Positions 13,801-24,941 of a stretch of DNA of 64,000 nt are shown here, piece by piece (the stretch's first letter is position 1; the number at the start of each line of letters is the position of its first letter). The stretch covers positions 1,674,001 through 1,738,000 of the forward strand of contig JADNRZ010000009.1 in the NCBI GenBank assembly GCA_015501605.1, written 5' to 3'. The notes below the pieces were generated by a model. It did no database searches and was not told where the DNA came from. It worked only from the letters and a program-made list of their open reading frames with translations. Both the position numbers and the translations under genes were made by a program. The DNA comes from Panaeolus papilionaceus (Eukaryota; Basidiomycota; Agaricomycetes; Agaricales).

Positions 13801-16800
13801 GTAGAACGCTCTCGGCCAATAACCAATCGTGGCCAAGAAGTCGGCAATGCCAAATCTCGAATCGAATGGACAGTACGGATAGCCACTTTCCCAGCTTCTC
13901 CTGTGCCGCAAATACACTTCTACGCCGATGTATTCCTTCCGCCTTCCGGAATACATTCAATACATACCGTCGGCATCTTCGAAACTGAGTTGTTGAAGAA
14001 TTCTTCCAGGAGTCTAGGTACGATGTAGCATCCCACGCTAGCCCCGCAACCAATCATATCAATCGAGAGTTGAGTGTTTGCTCGGAATCAAGATGTTAGA
14101 ACCAAAATTAGATAGAGTGAAATGCTACTACCCCATATCAACCCCAGGCTTTAGCCCATAATTATTCGGGCTTGTAAGTTATAGCTTTATTCTTAAATGA
14201 ATGCCATAACTTGTGTTGTAGGCTGAAGTAGGGTGTTCGGTACTAGGAATGGCGAGTTAGCATTCTGTCAATTGCTATCGATGCTGCGATACCATGGTCA
14301 TGGGACAGATAAGTCACTCCGGGAGTTAGTATTCTTTATTCGCCGGTATGTACATGTGAGGTTTGTATATATGTACTGGCGTTTGACAAGGATGCTTCAT
14401 CCTGTTGTTGATAAGCCACCACGTTGTCATTTATGGTTCCTACCTGTCTGCTCTATTCGGCCGTAAAGTACTGAGCCTCAACTGTGCACAAGGTCAGCAG
14501 CCAAGCTCCAGCATGTTCAACGCATCACATAGGGATTTTCGGCCTGGAATACCTTAACGTAACAGCACTCAATTGTTCTCCACAGCTCGCCCATGGCCAT
14601 TTGATCGACTTTAATGTAGAGAAGTCCATAGTCATAGCACACTTCAGCACACCCCGTGCTGCTCGATACTGTGCTTACACTGGAATCCGCTTTGAGCTAA
14701 TGCAACTCATGATTTAAATAGTGATCGCGATCATTTCCGATCGCTGTCGATTTGCGTGGAGTAGGTAACTGTTCATGCTTATCCACTTGACATTTGGTAT
14801 AGCAGACATAACAAGAAGACGCCGAGGCCCTGCCACAGGCTGCTTGACCATGATAATTTGAATTTGAATTTTCTAGGATATTATTGTGTGGCAACGTCCA
14901 TATACGTAGCTACGGAGAGTCGATGGCCACAGCAGGATACAACGAGGGTCTGCAATGAATCGTTATGCTATCGAACGCACCACTGAAAGGGAGTTTAACC
15001 GTATCGATCGAGCAGGCTGGTCTTTAAAGATCACAGCTGGGCTTCAGTGCATTCATGGGCTGCTCAGCGCCCGGTACCCACCTCAAAGGCGGGGATAATG
15101 CTGTTGGGTCAGGGATACTTAACCTCCTCGGCCGGCATTGAAAGCAAGGTCACCAAATATTGGGGCGCCACAAAACGATCCCTGAGTCGCAAGATCTCGG
15201 TGGCCTGCGTCGAGAGGGTGAAATTTCGCTGAACGTTGCCACATATTGGTCGTATGATGAAATTTCAAAGGCAGGCCGCCTGGAGGCTTTGTGGTACATA
15301 CTAAGATCATACCAAAGATCACCTTTTGTCCCATTCTCTACTCCAGTCAGACAAGTAGCGGGCCCGGCAGCTATCGACATAGCTAACTTATCCAACCTCT
15401 TAACATATTGTGCACCAGTAATGTGTTAACTCTTTACTGCGATCGTTTATGTGCCACAAGGCGCTGACTCGCTCACCGGCCATTAATATGCGGATAGCCG
15501 GACATTATCACTGTACTCCAGTCCTTAGCTGCTGTATACTGCATGTCTCGTTGAGGGATTTTGGCTTTTACATGGTCGTCTATTTAAACAGACACGAGGA
15601 GATGAACTGCATAGTACTCACCCAAGGCATCGCATCTACCCCATTCGACGAAGCTGATAGAATGATTACTACCTAAACACTCACCGAGACCATGCTCGAC
15701 TTTGGAGAATGCTTATGGATTGGTGAATTTCTGAGTAAAACGAGTCAACCGAGCAGCCACTGAGTGTTTTGATTGTTGATGTTGAGACTCCTCGATGACG
15801 CAAAATGGGGCATGCGCTAAATCGGGGCCACCACAGGGGAACGAAAATGATCCGAATGCTCGCGTGGCAATCCATGTGCGCGTGCGCCATCTGGCAACGG
15901 CTCCCCGCAACGGTCACAGTCTCCCGGTTACGCAATTGACTGCATGGCTTATTGGAGGTGGCAACTTTACACAGGAGACTGTAATGCTGGTTTCAGGATA
16001 TGCACATACCTGAGCGGTAAAACGCTCAAGGTTAGGTCTTCGGGATGCCGCAGTAGATACCGATAATGCTGAGAGCACGCAATCACGAGAAGGTGTAACG
16101 TTGGATAAGAACGAATACTTGTGATTTACTCATCCTCTTCATAGACAATTTAGTCACGAGCGTAAAGCTATGTATTAATATCTATGCATTGAAATGGTCG
16201 GTAGGGATTTTTGCATAATTAAGCTTGGGGCTTTAAGTGGTTCAGAAACGAGTGGCCAAACAAACTCTGGGTTAACGAGGGTTACCGAAATGTGTCAAGC
16301 ATACTTGATTAACACTCCGGCAACTCACCGCTCCAAAGAAGCACTTAGCAGTTCATGATTTCGTCTCTTTCCTAAATGTCGGATGAACATGTGCGATGCA
16401 TCTCTCATAATCAATCGATCTCTCGCAGAAGCAACAGTTATCATGTGCGTACCTTCCTTTTCTCGCCTCCGCTCGAGTTTTCAAGAGCTTAAGTACTTAA
16501 CAGGTGCTCCTTTATTGCCGTGTGACTTGTTTAAGGTCGACGATTGCCAAGATAAGCGCACTGTTTTTGAGTACCGTGCTTAAATATTTGATATTGGAGC
16601 AGTGTGGGTTATCTGTTATCAAGTGCGTCGCAGAACATGGAGACTTTGTGTGGTGACCAAGAAATACATGCCGACATTTCGTGCCTAGGTTGCAGGAGCA
16701 CACAGTGAGGGATAGAGCGCGCCTGAACCTCTCTATACCCAGCTATACCCTTGGGTTAACCCGTGCTATAAATCAACTGCTTTCAGGTGGTGCACCCTGT

Positions 16801-17270
16801 TTGCATGGCTCCCGGCGGGATTACAGCTCGGAAAGCGCCGAGCATCTATCCCCCTCTGGCTTCCGCGCTCAGTGCTCACCTTTCGCGCTTAATGATGACT
16901 GCACGACGTTGCACGACTTAACATAAATTTGGTCCGCAACACAAGCCCTCTTTTCCAGAGTTTAAGCATTCTCGGTCAGCCACCGGATAAACCTCGCGCC
17001 TCGCCATGAAACATCGGGGGAAGTACTGCAAAGACCTTGCATACTGCGGTTCGGCGCCCACGCTCGAGGGACCAACACATCATCGCAAAAAGCCGACATT
17101 ATTTATTGCCCCCTCCCGAGTCTCCCTTCGGTATCTGAGTTGTTAGTTGGAGTTTCTGGCAAGGGGGCGAGAAAAAACCTCGAAAAGGTACTGTTACCAA
17201 GTCGTCTGTGTGCTCAGGGGCCTGTTTTCCCACTACAGGTTATCATTTTGAGGAACGAGATCAGCCGCAT
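7885..17270. other. Long stretch without recognisable genes
   Basis: About 9.4 kb in which every open frame is short (about 100 codons at most) and none matches a family I know. The sequence is of balanced composition, poor in homopolymers and tandem repeats, and CpG dinucleotides are common, so it does not look like a strongly RIP-mutated repeat. No tRNA, terminal repeat, reverse transcriptase or transposase motif was seen. It is most simply old, fully decayed DNA. Confidence 0.55.
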
Positions 17271-17289
17271 AACTTGCATATAAAAAAGC

Positions 17290-17425
17290 GTGGTTATTAT
17301 TATTTTTCTTTTTTTTCTTTCTTTTTGTTCGTGTGAGGGATTTAACCCCCAGTGTGGTGGGTCGCATTGGCAGCTGAGCGGTCAGCCACTCGAGCGCCTT
17401 GGCTAACTCGGTAATACTGCGGACC
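17290..17425 (-). mobile_element. Possible SINE: tRNA-like head with A-rich tail
   Basis: Read on the minus strand, an A-box-like sequence (TAGCCAAGG near 17405, or TGGCTGACCGC near 17388) is followed, at tRNA-like spacing, by GGGGGTTAAATCCCTC near 17350. The latter resembles a pol III B box (GGTTCRANTCC) with one base missing, and can form a short stem. Directly after it comes an A-rich run of about 35 bases ending in AATAATAATAA (T-rich on the plus strand, about 17291-17327). A tRNA-derived head plus an A-rich tail is the plan of a tRNA-type SINE. No full cloverleaf could be drawn and no target-site duplication was identified. Confidence 0.3.
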
Positions 17426-17460
17426 GGCGGGACTCACCCTTCCTCCCTGAGTTATCACAA

Positions 17461-20030
17461 CCACTCGACATGGCATGAGCGTGATGATGATATCATGTGC
17501 AACCAACGACGGCATGGCATGGAGACGGGTCAACGTCTGTGTTTACTCTGATACACGTCTGAATAGGACGAGACGGGTTGGTGACGGAAGCAAAGGGGTA
17601 ACAAGGCTATGCGGGGTAGCAAGCACCGTTTTTGATCCTTCTCTTGATCCTTGGTGATGTGATTGATTGATGAGCTAAATGGGTTGTGATTAAGCCCGGG
17701 ACAATCTGCGGAGAAATAGGTCGACTTGAATAGATATCTGCTAACGGTGTTGGAGCAAGTGTAGCGGTGCTTTTGGCTCATGTCCATCCTAGCTTCAGGT
17801 CTGTCGGCGAAACGGGTATCAACGGTGAAGAGAAAATAACGAGAATTCAAATAAGACGGCCTTTTGAGTTTTGATATAATATAATATCATTCACGGTGAG
17901 AATAGTATAAAGCAATTATATGTAATTAAGGAGTAGAGGAGAAATCAAACGGCCATTAGGAAAGCGGGGTACGAGCTAGGAGTTGACTTGGCCAAGTCAG
18001 GTCAACCGCGTTCCACGGTGTGTCCGATCCTTAGTCTTATCTTTCTGAGTTTAGCTATACAAGGTCGATAACATACGAAAATACGCACAATCCCTCCAAC
18101 CTCCGTGATTCCATTTCGACGGATGGTTGACGAATGATCATCAAACATCGCGGCTTCGGAGCGCATAGAAGTGCCGCACCCAGCGGTACTCTGAGGTGAA
18201 CCTCCTTGACCGCCGGAGATGCAAGATGGACATGTCAAACTTGAAGGGTTTATGTCTCCAAGTTATCCATCTAAGTACATATTCGCAAAGCAAAGATAGC
18301 CCATATTCTGCACTGATACACCCAAGCCTAGGGAATGCCTATCTCAGTTACCCATCACCTGCTTCATCTTATCTCTACGCCACAATGCGCTATCTTCATC
18401 ACGCCATTGACTAGGCACAGGACAAGTACACAAACTGTTCGAAATACGCTCAGTGCTCGTACCCCATGATCGAAAGTAAGTTTGATCAAATTTCAGGCAA
18501 CTATGCAGTGGTGAAACGATCCGAGTAGGAGCTAATTAGGGAAAGATGGGTCCGTATAATATTAGCAGCTCTTACTGCTAAGTACTTACCTCGCAGATAT
18601 CTTCTGTTGAAATGGGCAGTAGACGTCCCAAATCAGATGCTGTGCCAATGTCTAGGCTATCACGCACCCGGCGCCTTTCATGAGCTCAAGCCGTGAAAGC
18701 GATGCTCTGCTTTCATTGCATATCAAAACACCCTACACCCCCAATATCGTATGATAAAAGCGCAGACAACTAGAGTCGTATGTTAATGTCATCGCCAACA
18801 AAGCCATGAACGGTCAAACGGTGATCATATGATACCTTGCTATCATTCAGAAACGTCCACACTACGCGGTGCAAGCACCGCCTGCGTATGTGCGTGCGTG
18901 CTCTCCGCACACGCCTTCCGATGTGCGACCCATCATATCCGTCGTCCCATCTAACTCACTGAATAAACACGTCGGAATGAGTCATTGTCTCATTTTGTTC
19001 TCGTGCGTCCTTCCTTTCACTTGGAAAGTCAAACGTGAATCATGAAGTCACTTCGTTTGATCCAAGTCAAAGTAGCGGTGAAGAAAGCCAGTAAACAGCC
19101 CCAAGTGGTCATGGGTCCAATAGCAATTCGTTATCAGTGCGATAATGACAATCTATGACTCGCAGCGGCATTAGTGCAGTCCCCGCTAAGAATCAAGTTC
19201 CTTCCATGATATCATACCGCGTCCAAATGGCATCCCAAGCAGCACATTGGGTGCCCATGCGACCTGGGGATCCCATGACGCTATACAGTAGTGCACGCAC
19301 ATTGACGCAAACTAGTCACTTTAATTTTATTTTCACTGTTCATCGTCATTCTATGCAGCAGTACTATTAGATTTGATACTTACCCGACCAAGTCACTTGG
19401 ACGAGTCAAGTCAAGCTCCGAGTTCTCTGCACTGTCTATGGCTACAAGCTGCCTCAGTTAGCTAACCTCTTTCCGGATCTTCTGCTTCTTGTTGTGCACA
19501 TCTGAGCAGCGCTCAACCACACATGATATCACGCACTGCTTGATTGCATTATTCCATTATGCACAAACGCACCCCTGCGCGACATCACCCTGAATTGCAA
19601 TCACCCGACCCCGTAATTCTGGTGAGCTGTTTATTGTCAGTCATTTTAGGGGGATGATGTAGACAAAGATGACCCGAGGCGGACATTTGTGGCTGTCAAC
19701 CCTCAATGAATAGTCTTTTATTTATATCATTATGAATATGAATCTCGAAACGACGTGGTGTAAAAATGAATATTATAAGCACAGCAGGGCTAGACAAGGG
19801 AGAATGTCATCAAAATGATGAGGGTGTATTAGTACAATGTATAGATGACCACCGAGGGTGCGTTTAGATGACAATGGCGAATTTAAACGGGGGCGCTTGC
19901 TTCTACCGCCGCCGGTGTCTAACGTTTAACGTGAAACTAACCCTGGTAAGTCAAGTTAGTATGCATACTATCGTTAGTTAACCTTACCCCCGTGATTATA
20001 TTGGACTTTGAATACCCGAATTTCAGTGAG
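17461..20030. other. Gene-free stretch left of the Ecl1-like locus
   Basis: About 2.6 kb with no supported gene. There are some AT-rich patches (near 17870-17930) and a small inverted repeat at 18866-18881 (GCGGTGC-AA-GCACCGC). Open frames are below about 110 codons and unrecognised. Confidence 0.5.
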
Positions 20031-20031
20031 G

Positions 20032-20313
20032 TTATCTAGGCGGATAAGTTCTTGACCTCAAGCAGAGTATGTCCAATAGAATGAAGTCATAGGTTAGGTA
20101 CATGTACGTCGAGTTAACTTCGAAGTCCTTTCTTTTCATTTTGCCGATTAGACGGCTCGCGAAATCGAGGACGTCGGTAGAACCCATACTACCTCGTCCC
20201 CGGCCGCGCGCACGCGCACCGTGGCAGTGCGCTCGCGTCGCCGCCCTTTTCAAGTCCAGCGAGTCTTCTTTTCTTTCGAATTCTGCGCTCTGGCGGTATA
20301 TGTCGTTGTACAT
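20032..20313 (-). CDS. Doubtful small Arg-rich ORF
   Basis: A 93-codon frame with an ATG at 20313 encodes a hydrophilic N-terminus (MYNDIYRQSAEFERKEDS) and a GC-rich Arg/Gly segment (ARARGRGRGSMG) over a local GC peak at about 20195-20245. It stops at 20032. No family is recognised and no intron is needed. It could equally be a GC-rich regulatory patch upstream of a plus-strand transcript. Confidence 0.15.
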   Translation of the reverse strand: MYNDIYRQSAEFERKEDSLDLKRAATRAHCHGARARGRGRGSMGSTDVLDFASRLIGKMKRKDFEVNSTYMYLTYDFILLDILCLRSRTYPPR

Positions 20314-20557
20314 ACGTACTTAGCAGATATGATTGAGATATGATGTGATAGGAACGCGTCCATTTCACGGCTACTCAAGCAATTGCAATGCCAGTAGACA
20401 ATACTAACTTATGATATATAAATCTTCAACGTGATATGATATCACCGGTATCGGCGAAAGGATACCCACCCCATTTCGAATTGGGATTAACTTCGAAGAG
20501 GGGACGGACTTGAATACCTTGAATTCAGCGCTTCGGATTTAAGTCAACTTGAAATTT

Positions 20558-20595
20558 GGGGAGGGAAAGGGGAGGGAAGGGGAGGGAAGGGGAGA
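20558..20595 (+). repeat. G-rich tandem tract (G-quadruplex motif)
   Basis: Alternating runs of three and four G separated by one to three A, roughly (GGGGAGGGAA)n, with more than four G-runs within 40 bases. On the plus strand this meets the usual sequence rule for a G-quadruplex. It lies just before a pyrimidine-rich, promoter-like stretch. Confidence 0.75.
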
Positions 20596-20639
20596 TAAAA
20601 TATCCCTTGCGTGCGTTGATATTGATAATTTATAACAGC

Positions 20640-22246
20640 GGGCACTTTGACCCTCTTTCTCGTCCTTCGATAATTCAGAGGTCCTCTCCAAGTGCATTCC
20701 CTTCCCTTCCCTCTCCTCTACTCACTTCTCCCCCTTACCCACCCGCTCCCTTACTTAAATACATACCTACATATCTCAAACTTATCTCCCCCACGGCCGC
20801 CTCCTCATCCACCCAATAACCAATCTGCGCTTATGGATTCACAGTCCGCCCCTCCACAATTCCCAGATAATTCCCATTTAAATTCGCATTCCCACTCGCA
20901 TTCCCAACTGTCCCTGTATTTAAGATTCCTAGTATTTCCTATCAAAGTTCAAGCCACATTATTTTTCGAGTATGATTTCCTATGGCGTGGCTCACTAAGT
21001 ACCAATTAAAATCCACGGTGCACCAACGCGTCGTATCCCACCCATCCCATTCCAGCTTGTATCATCCTTGACTTGATTCCCTCGAGTCAGTGCGGGTACT
21101 TATAACTACTCTCGCGCTCGCCGACTCACGCATTGATGCATTACATCTAAGCATCCTGCGTTCCTTCTTAGCATTCCTATTATTCCTATCACTGTACATG
21201 TATCTACTCTACTTGAATAATTTAATTTAATTTAATTTAAACAAATCCAAACCTCTGTACCCATAGCCTATGATCATCACTGCGCAAGCATCACAGCAAT
21301 CCTTCTAGCAACGCCTATGCACGAACACACGCATGTTGCGTCGACCGTCGCACAGCTTCACATTAATTTACAATCACCATCTCGTCGTAGCGTTCCCTCG
21401 CTGCATGTCCTTCCCTCGCACCCTGCCCAGCCAAGCCAATTTTCATCTTCATCCACACTCCGAGTCTGAGTCTAAGTCTATGCAAGTCCTCACCGGATCC
21501 TCCACATCCGCTACACCCACACCACCTCCAGCCCTCCAGCCCTCACACGACCCATCGTCAAATCTCAAGGCAGATTTACCGTCTATCCGTCTCGGACTCT
21601 AACTTTCTCTTTCTCAACCCACAACCCACCCAAACCCACCAACCAAAATCCTCGTATTCCTTAGCATCCGCATTTATCTCGCATTAATCCATGTTGTCGC
21701 TCATTTGCTCGCTCATTAGCCGATATCTAACCCATTGCCCATCCCATCCGCTTACTTTACTTACTTACCTTTCTCAGCGTCCCTACTTGCTTTTTACATT
21801 TTATCCAAGTCAACCAATCCCATCCTTCCAGCTACTTACTTGACCAGGGTGGGTGCGCCGTTGCGGTGCGGGGTATGATTCACATGCGTCGGCTGCGTTT
21901 GCATTCATTTCAACGACTCCACTCAAGAATATTCTCAAGTTCTCATTGCTCAGGCTAACTTAGAGTTTCGCTCAAAATCACACCAAAAAGTAGGTTCAGG
22001 GAAGCCTATCGCTTCAAAGTATTCAATTACCAAAAATTGTAAAGATAGAAAAAATGGAGGTAAAGTAGGTAGGTATGCAAAGCGGGCGGTATAACAACAA
22101 AAACAGAAAAGAGTAATGCGTATATAGTACAAGAAGGTTCAGGTTATTTTTTTGATGCTCGACGACAAGAAAGGAAAAAATAAAAGTACATGATACAACA
22201 AGTAACCAATGACCAACACCAGAAAGGGTATGTCGATGGATGAATA
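20640..22246 (+). promoter_or_regulatory. Pyrimidine-rich promoter/UTR-like region with small ORFs
   Basis: From about 20650 the plus strand carries long C/T runs (about 20695-20815) like those near transcription starts of active fungal genes. An ATG at 20833 opens a 58-codon frame beginning MDSQSAPPQFPDNSHLNSH with a Ser-His repeat, ending at 21009. A second frame ending at 21602 has a Ser/Thr/Pro-rich end (TGSSTSATPTPPPALQPS). A tandem ATTTA tract lies at about 21216-21241. These may be exons of an unrecognised transcript, upstream ORFs of a long leader, or noise. Confidence 0.25.
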
Positions 22247-22426
22247 TCAAAGGGTAATATGGGTATGGTATGGGTAGGGAGCAGGTTCAATAACCTGGAT
22301 AAACCCCGGATAGGGCAACGGAAAAACACCTGCGCGCATCTCCTTGAGGAATTCATCATCGCTCCCCAAGGGTTGATGGCCGCGATGGGAAATATTACCA
22401 TTTCCCTGAACCCGCTGCTGCTGCAT
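22247..22426 (-). CDS. Doubtful short coding segment, 59 codons
   Basis: From an ATG at 22426 the minus strand reads MQQQRVQGNGNISHRGHQ, then LGSDDEFLKEMRAG and PLPYPGFIQVIEPAPYPY before a TGA at 22247. Its mixed hydrophilic and aromatic composition is more protein-like than nearby frames. It might be the last exon of an unrecognised minus-strand gene, since TTAG just before the ATG could serve as an acceptor, but I could not find a donor in matching phase. It lies about 870 bases beyond the Ecl1-like stop. Confidence 0.18.
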   Translation of the reverse strand: MQQQRVQGNGNISHRGHQPLGSDDEFLKEMRAGVFPLPYPGFIQVIEPAPYPYHTHITL

Positions 22427-23292
22427 TACCTAACCTCGCCGCCATCCCCAGTGGGTGGTGGCGCGGGATGACCCGGTTACCCTGCCTCCCGCTCTTCGAA
22501 GAGCGCAGGACCGGGCACCCGACAGGGTAAGCAGGCTGAGCAGGGTCTTGGAAGTAATGATGATGGTGCAGGGTGCGGAAGATAGGAACTTCGAGCCGGC
22601 GGGGCGGGCGAAGATCCTTGGAAGGAGGAGACACAGGATGACGGGACGGGGACGAGAGGGCGACGAGGTAGGCGTTGGCGATGGGGACTTGTAAAGTAAA
22701 TCGTATAAAAAAGCGTGTGCCAAATAACATAAAATAGGTCGTGATCGTTGGGTATAGACTAGCAATTGTTGTGTGTGGTATGGTTGTGTGCGTGGTATTA
22801 AGAGCGATGCGTAAGTGTTGCGTTGGATGGTTGCGTGGATAGAATAAATGCATGATGATGGCGTGCGTGCGTATGCGTGGGTGTCATGAAGAAATAATGA
22901 TAAATGAAGTGTTGCTGCTGCGTTGTGTGAACATGTCATGGTCCCATCCATGCCGACCGCGACCCCGTCCAAAGGGTATACCTAGGGTATCCAATCCAGT
23001 CCTCGATGTCCGTCCGTCCGTGTGTCCAATCCATCCGTCCTTGGAGGGATAAAAGAAAAGAAGCGAAAACAAATGCGACGAAAGCACGAAAGCGAGTACA
23101 GTAAGTAATAGCGAATAAGAAAATAATGTTGAATGCGATCCGAACGATGAAGATGATGCAAGTGAGGTGATGAAGTGAAGTGGTATGGTTGCGAGAATGC
23201 TTGTGATGCCCAGAGAGAAGATGCAATGAGAGAGAGCCCCAATGAAAGAGACGACGAAGAACCAAAAGAAGCAAGCACCAGTAACCAGACAC
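22427..23292. other. 3' flank of the Ecl1-like gene
   Basis: About 870 bases. It probably contains the 3' untranslated region of the Ecl1-like gene. Two overlapping minus-strand frames of 150-180 codons cross it (22395-22972) but are rich in Pro, His, Arg and Thr from a simple-sequence bias and carry no family motif. A 16-base perfect palindrome lies at 22490-22505. Confidence 0.4.
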
Positions 23293-24648
23293 TTAAACGG
23301 TGACCCTTGTAGAAGGGGCGAACAAGAAGAGGCGCTTCCTCTCCTCGTAAATCTCGACCTCGACTTCGACCTCCTGCGCAACACCATCGATGACCTGGAT
23401 CTCGGTCGTTTTGATCTTCTTTGGGGGAAGTTGCATGATGGGGTATGTTTTGAGGTTGTCATAAGACCAAGAGCGGGCTGGGTGATGAGGTGAATAAGTA
23501 AATGACAATGTGAAGAAGTGAAGACAAGACTCACTCTCAACCTTGGGACGAGAGAAGGGATACAAGACAGCCTCTTCGTCGTCCTCGCTGGAGACGCTAG
23601 TAGCGCTCAAGGGACTCCTGACGCTCCTGCTGCGAGAGGATGTGGTATGGGTGGATACCGAGGAGCTAGAACCAGTGCGGACCTTGAGGGAGATACCTTC
23701 TGGGACACATAGACGACCCTCGGCACCCTTGGCGACGAGACTGCGCTCGCGTCTTGGGGAGAGAGGGACGGAGCGAGTCGAGGTGGGCGATGAAGGACCG
23801 ACAGTGGTGCTGCTTGAGCGGGAAGGGGAGGGGTTGTGCATGGAGATGCGGCTCTCGGAGCGGCGGGCAAAAGTCTCGGAGAATTTATGGATGAGATCGT
23901 CAGAAGCAGAGTGGGCTTGGACGTTGACAGGAGAGACAGCAGGTAGAGAACACGAAGAGTAGACTTTGGTTGGGCGACGATGCGACGAGGGAGCGGTAGA
24001 GCCATAAGCTTTTTGCTTGATCTCCTGGAATGGATCCTGAGACGATTTGGGAGAAGCGAAAGAGTAGACAGAAGAGCGCCATGCATTTGAACCGTCGTTC
24101 CAGCCCGGGACTACTTTGCGCTCCTGAGCGGGACGGAAGGGACCAGTATGTTTTGAGGGTTTTGTGCAGAGGGAGTCGATGAGCTTGCCGGCCATCATGA
24201 TGCCACTGGTGTACTCGTAATGAGGCTTGATGTTCTCAGTAGCGTCGATAACAGGAGGTGGAGGTGGGAGAGGAGGAAAGTTGTACATCTTTGCCAGTTT
24301 AGCGTATGATGATTCGACGGGAGACTCGGGTGATGAAGGCTCAGAGGATGATGAGGATGAAGAAGTGGATGGTTCTGGGTGAGAGGGAAGCGGACTCTTT
24401 CTCAGGTCAGCCAACTGGCACTCTTCCGAGCAGTAAAGAGGAGTTGGGCCCTGGTCGATGATGGTTTTCTGCTTGAGAACTACTTGAGGCGCTGGTGCTG
24501 CCTTCTTTCCTGCCCTCTTTCCATTCATCTTCTTTGTTGGCGACATTTGCTGGGGGATAGGCTGCTGGGTAACAGGGACGGTGATGGTATATCGCTTTGG
24601 CTGAATCTGCCTATCGCAGGTTGGACACCAGGCGGCGTCGAATTCCAT
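23293..24648 (-). CDS. Ecl1-type zinc-binding protein (life-span regulatory factor family)
   Basis: Two exons joined by a 57-base intron (23534-23478, GTGAGT donor, CACCCAG acceptor) give about 432 residues. The N-terminus carries WCPTCDRQI (Cys8 and Cys11) and, after a Lys/Pro-rich spacer, LYCSEECQLADLR at about residues 72-84. A CxxC pair followed by YCSxEC is the zinc-binding pattern of the Ecl1 family, whose S. pombe members (about 80 residues) extend chronological life span and respond to nutrient and metal stress. The rest is low complexity: Ser runs, a Pro stretch (FPPLPPPPPV), and many Ser-Pro and Arg-Ser sites that could be phosphorylated, ending in a Val/Glu-rich tail VEVEVEIYEERKR. 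This long, largely disordered form differs from the small yeast proteins. The start follows a clean upstream region. Function in this organism is inferred. Confidence 0.72.
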   Translation of the reverse strand: MEFDAAWCPTCDRQIQPKRYTITVPVTQQPIPQQMSPTKKMNGKRAGKKAAPAPQVVLKQKTIIDQGPTPLYCSEECQLADLRKSPLPSHPEPSTSSSSSSSEPSSPESPVESSYAKLAKMYNFPPLPPPPPVIDATENIKPHYEYTSGIMMAGKLIDSLCTKPSKHTGPFRPAQERKVVPGWNDGSNAWRSSVYSFASPKSSQDPFQEIKQKAYGSTAPSSHRRPTKVYSSCSLPAVSPVNVQAHSASDDLIHKFSETFARRSESRISMHNPSPSRSSSTTVGPSSPTSTRSVPLSPRRERSLVAKGAEGRLCVPEGISLKVRTGSSSSVSTHTTSSRSRSVRSPLSATSVSSEDDEEAVLYPFSRPKVESESCLHFFTLSFTYSPHHPARSWSYDNLKTYPIMQLPPKKIKTTEIQVIDGVAQEVEVEVEIYEERKRLFLFAPSTRVTV

Positions 24649-24863
24649 TGTGAGTGGATGGGATGTGGATGGAGTCGACAGAGTGATTTGGGGGAGAAGC
24701 GAGAGAAAAGTAGCAAGAGAGACGTGTGATTATAAACCAATCAACAAGGGGCACAGATCTCAGATCAACCCCACATCTATATCGGGTTACCTAAATCAAC
24801 ACTCATGAATCCCATTTACTCGCACCGGATTCCGGGAATAATAAACCGAGGACAACCGCGGAT

Positions 24864-24941
24864 TATTTATTTATTATTATTATATTAATTATTTAATTAC
24901 TTTTTAAATATTTAAATATTTCATTTCAAAATTATTCCTTT
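24864..24941. repeat. AT-rich low-complexity tract
   Basis: Almost pure A/T, built from ATTT, TTATTA and AAATATTT units, about 215 bases upstream of the Ecl1-like start. It is a candidate nucleosome-poor element, though the function is inferred. Confidence 0.7.

Noticed and set aside
14200..14720. Two 77-codon plus-strand ORFs
   Set aside because: Sizes typical of chance, and no start context or motif.
18866..18881. Small perfect inverted repeat with a 2-base gap
   Set aside because: Seven-base arms and no T-run or gene nearby; expected by chance in a window this size.
22395..22972. Overlapping minus-strand frames of 152 and 180 codons
   Set aside because: Composition is dominated by Pro, His, Arg, Thr and Ser from simple-sequence bias, both frames are open together, and no domain is visible.
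22884..23540. 218-codon minus-strand frame overlapping the end of the Ecl1-like gene
   Set aside because: Its first half is the Ecl1-like last exon and intron read in another frame; the rest is Ser/Phe-rich noise in the 3' flank.
23543..23962. 139-codon plus-strand frame
   Set aside because: Antisense shadow of the Ecl1-like coding region.
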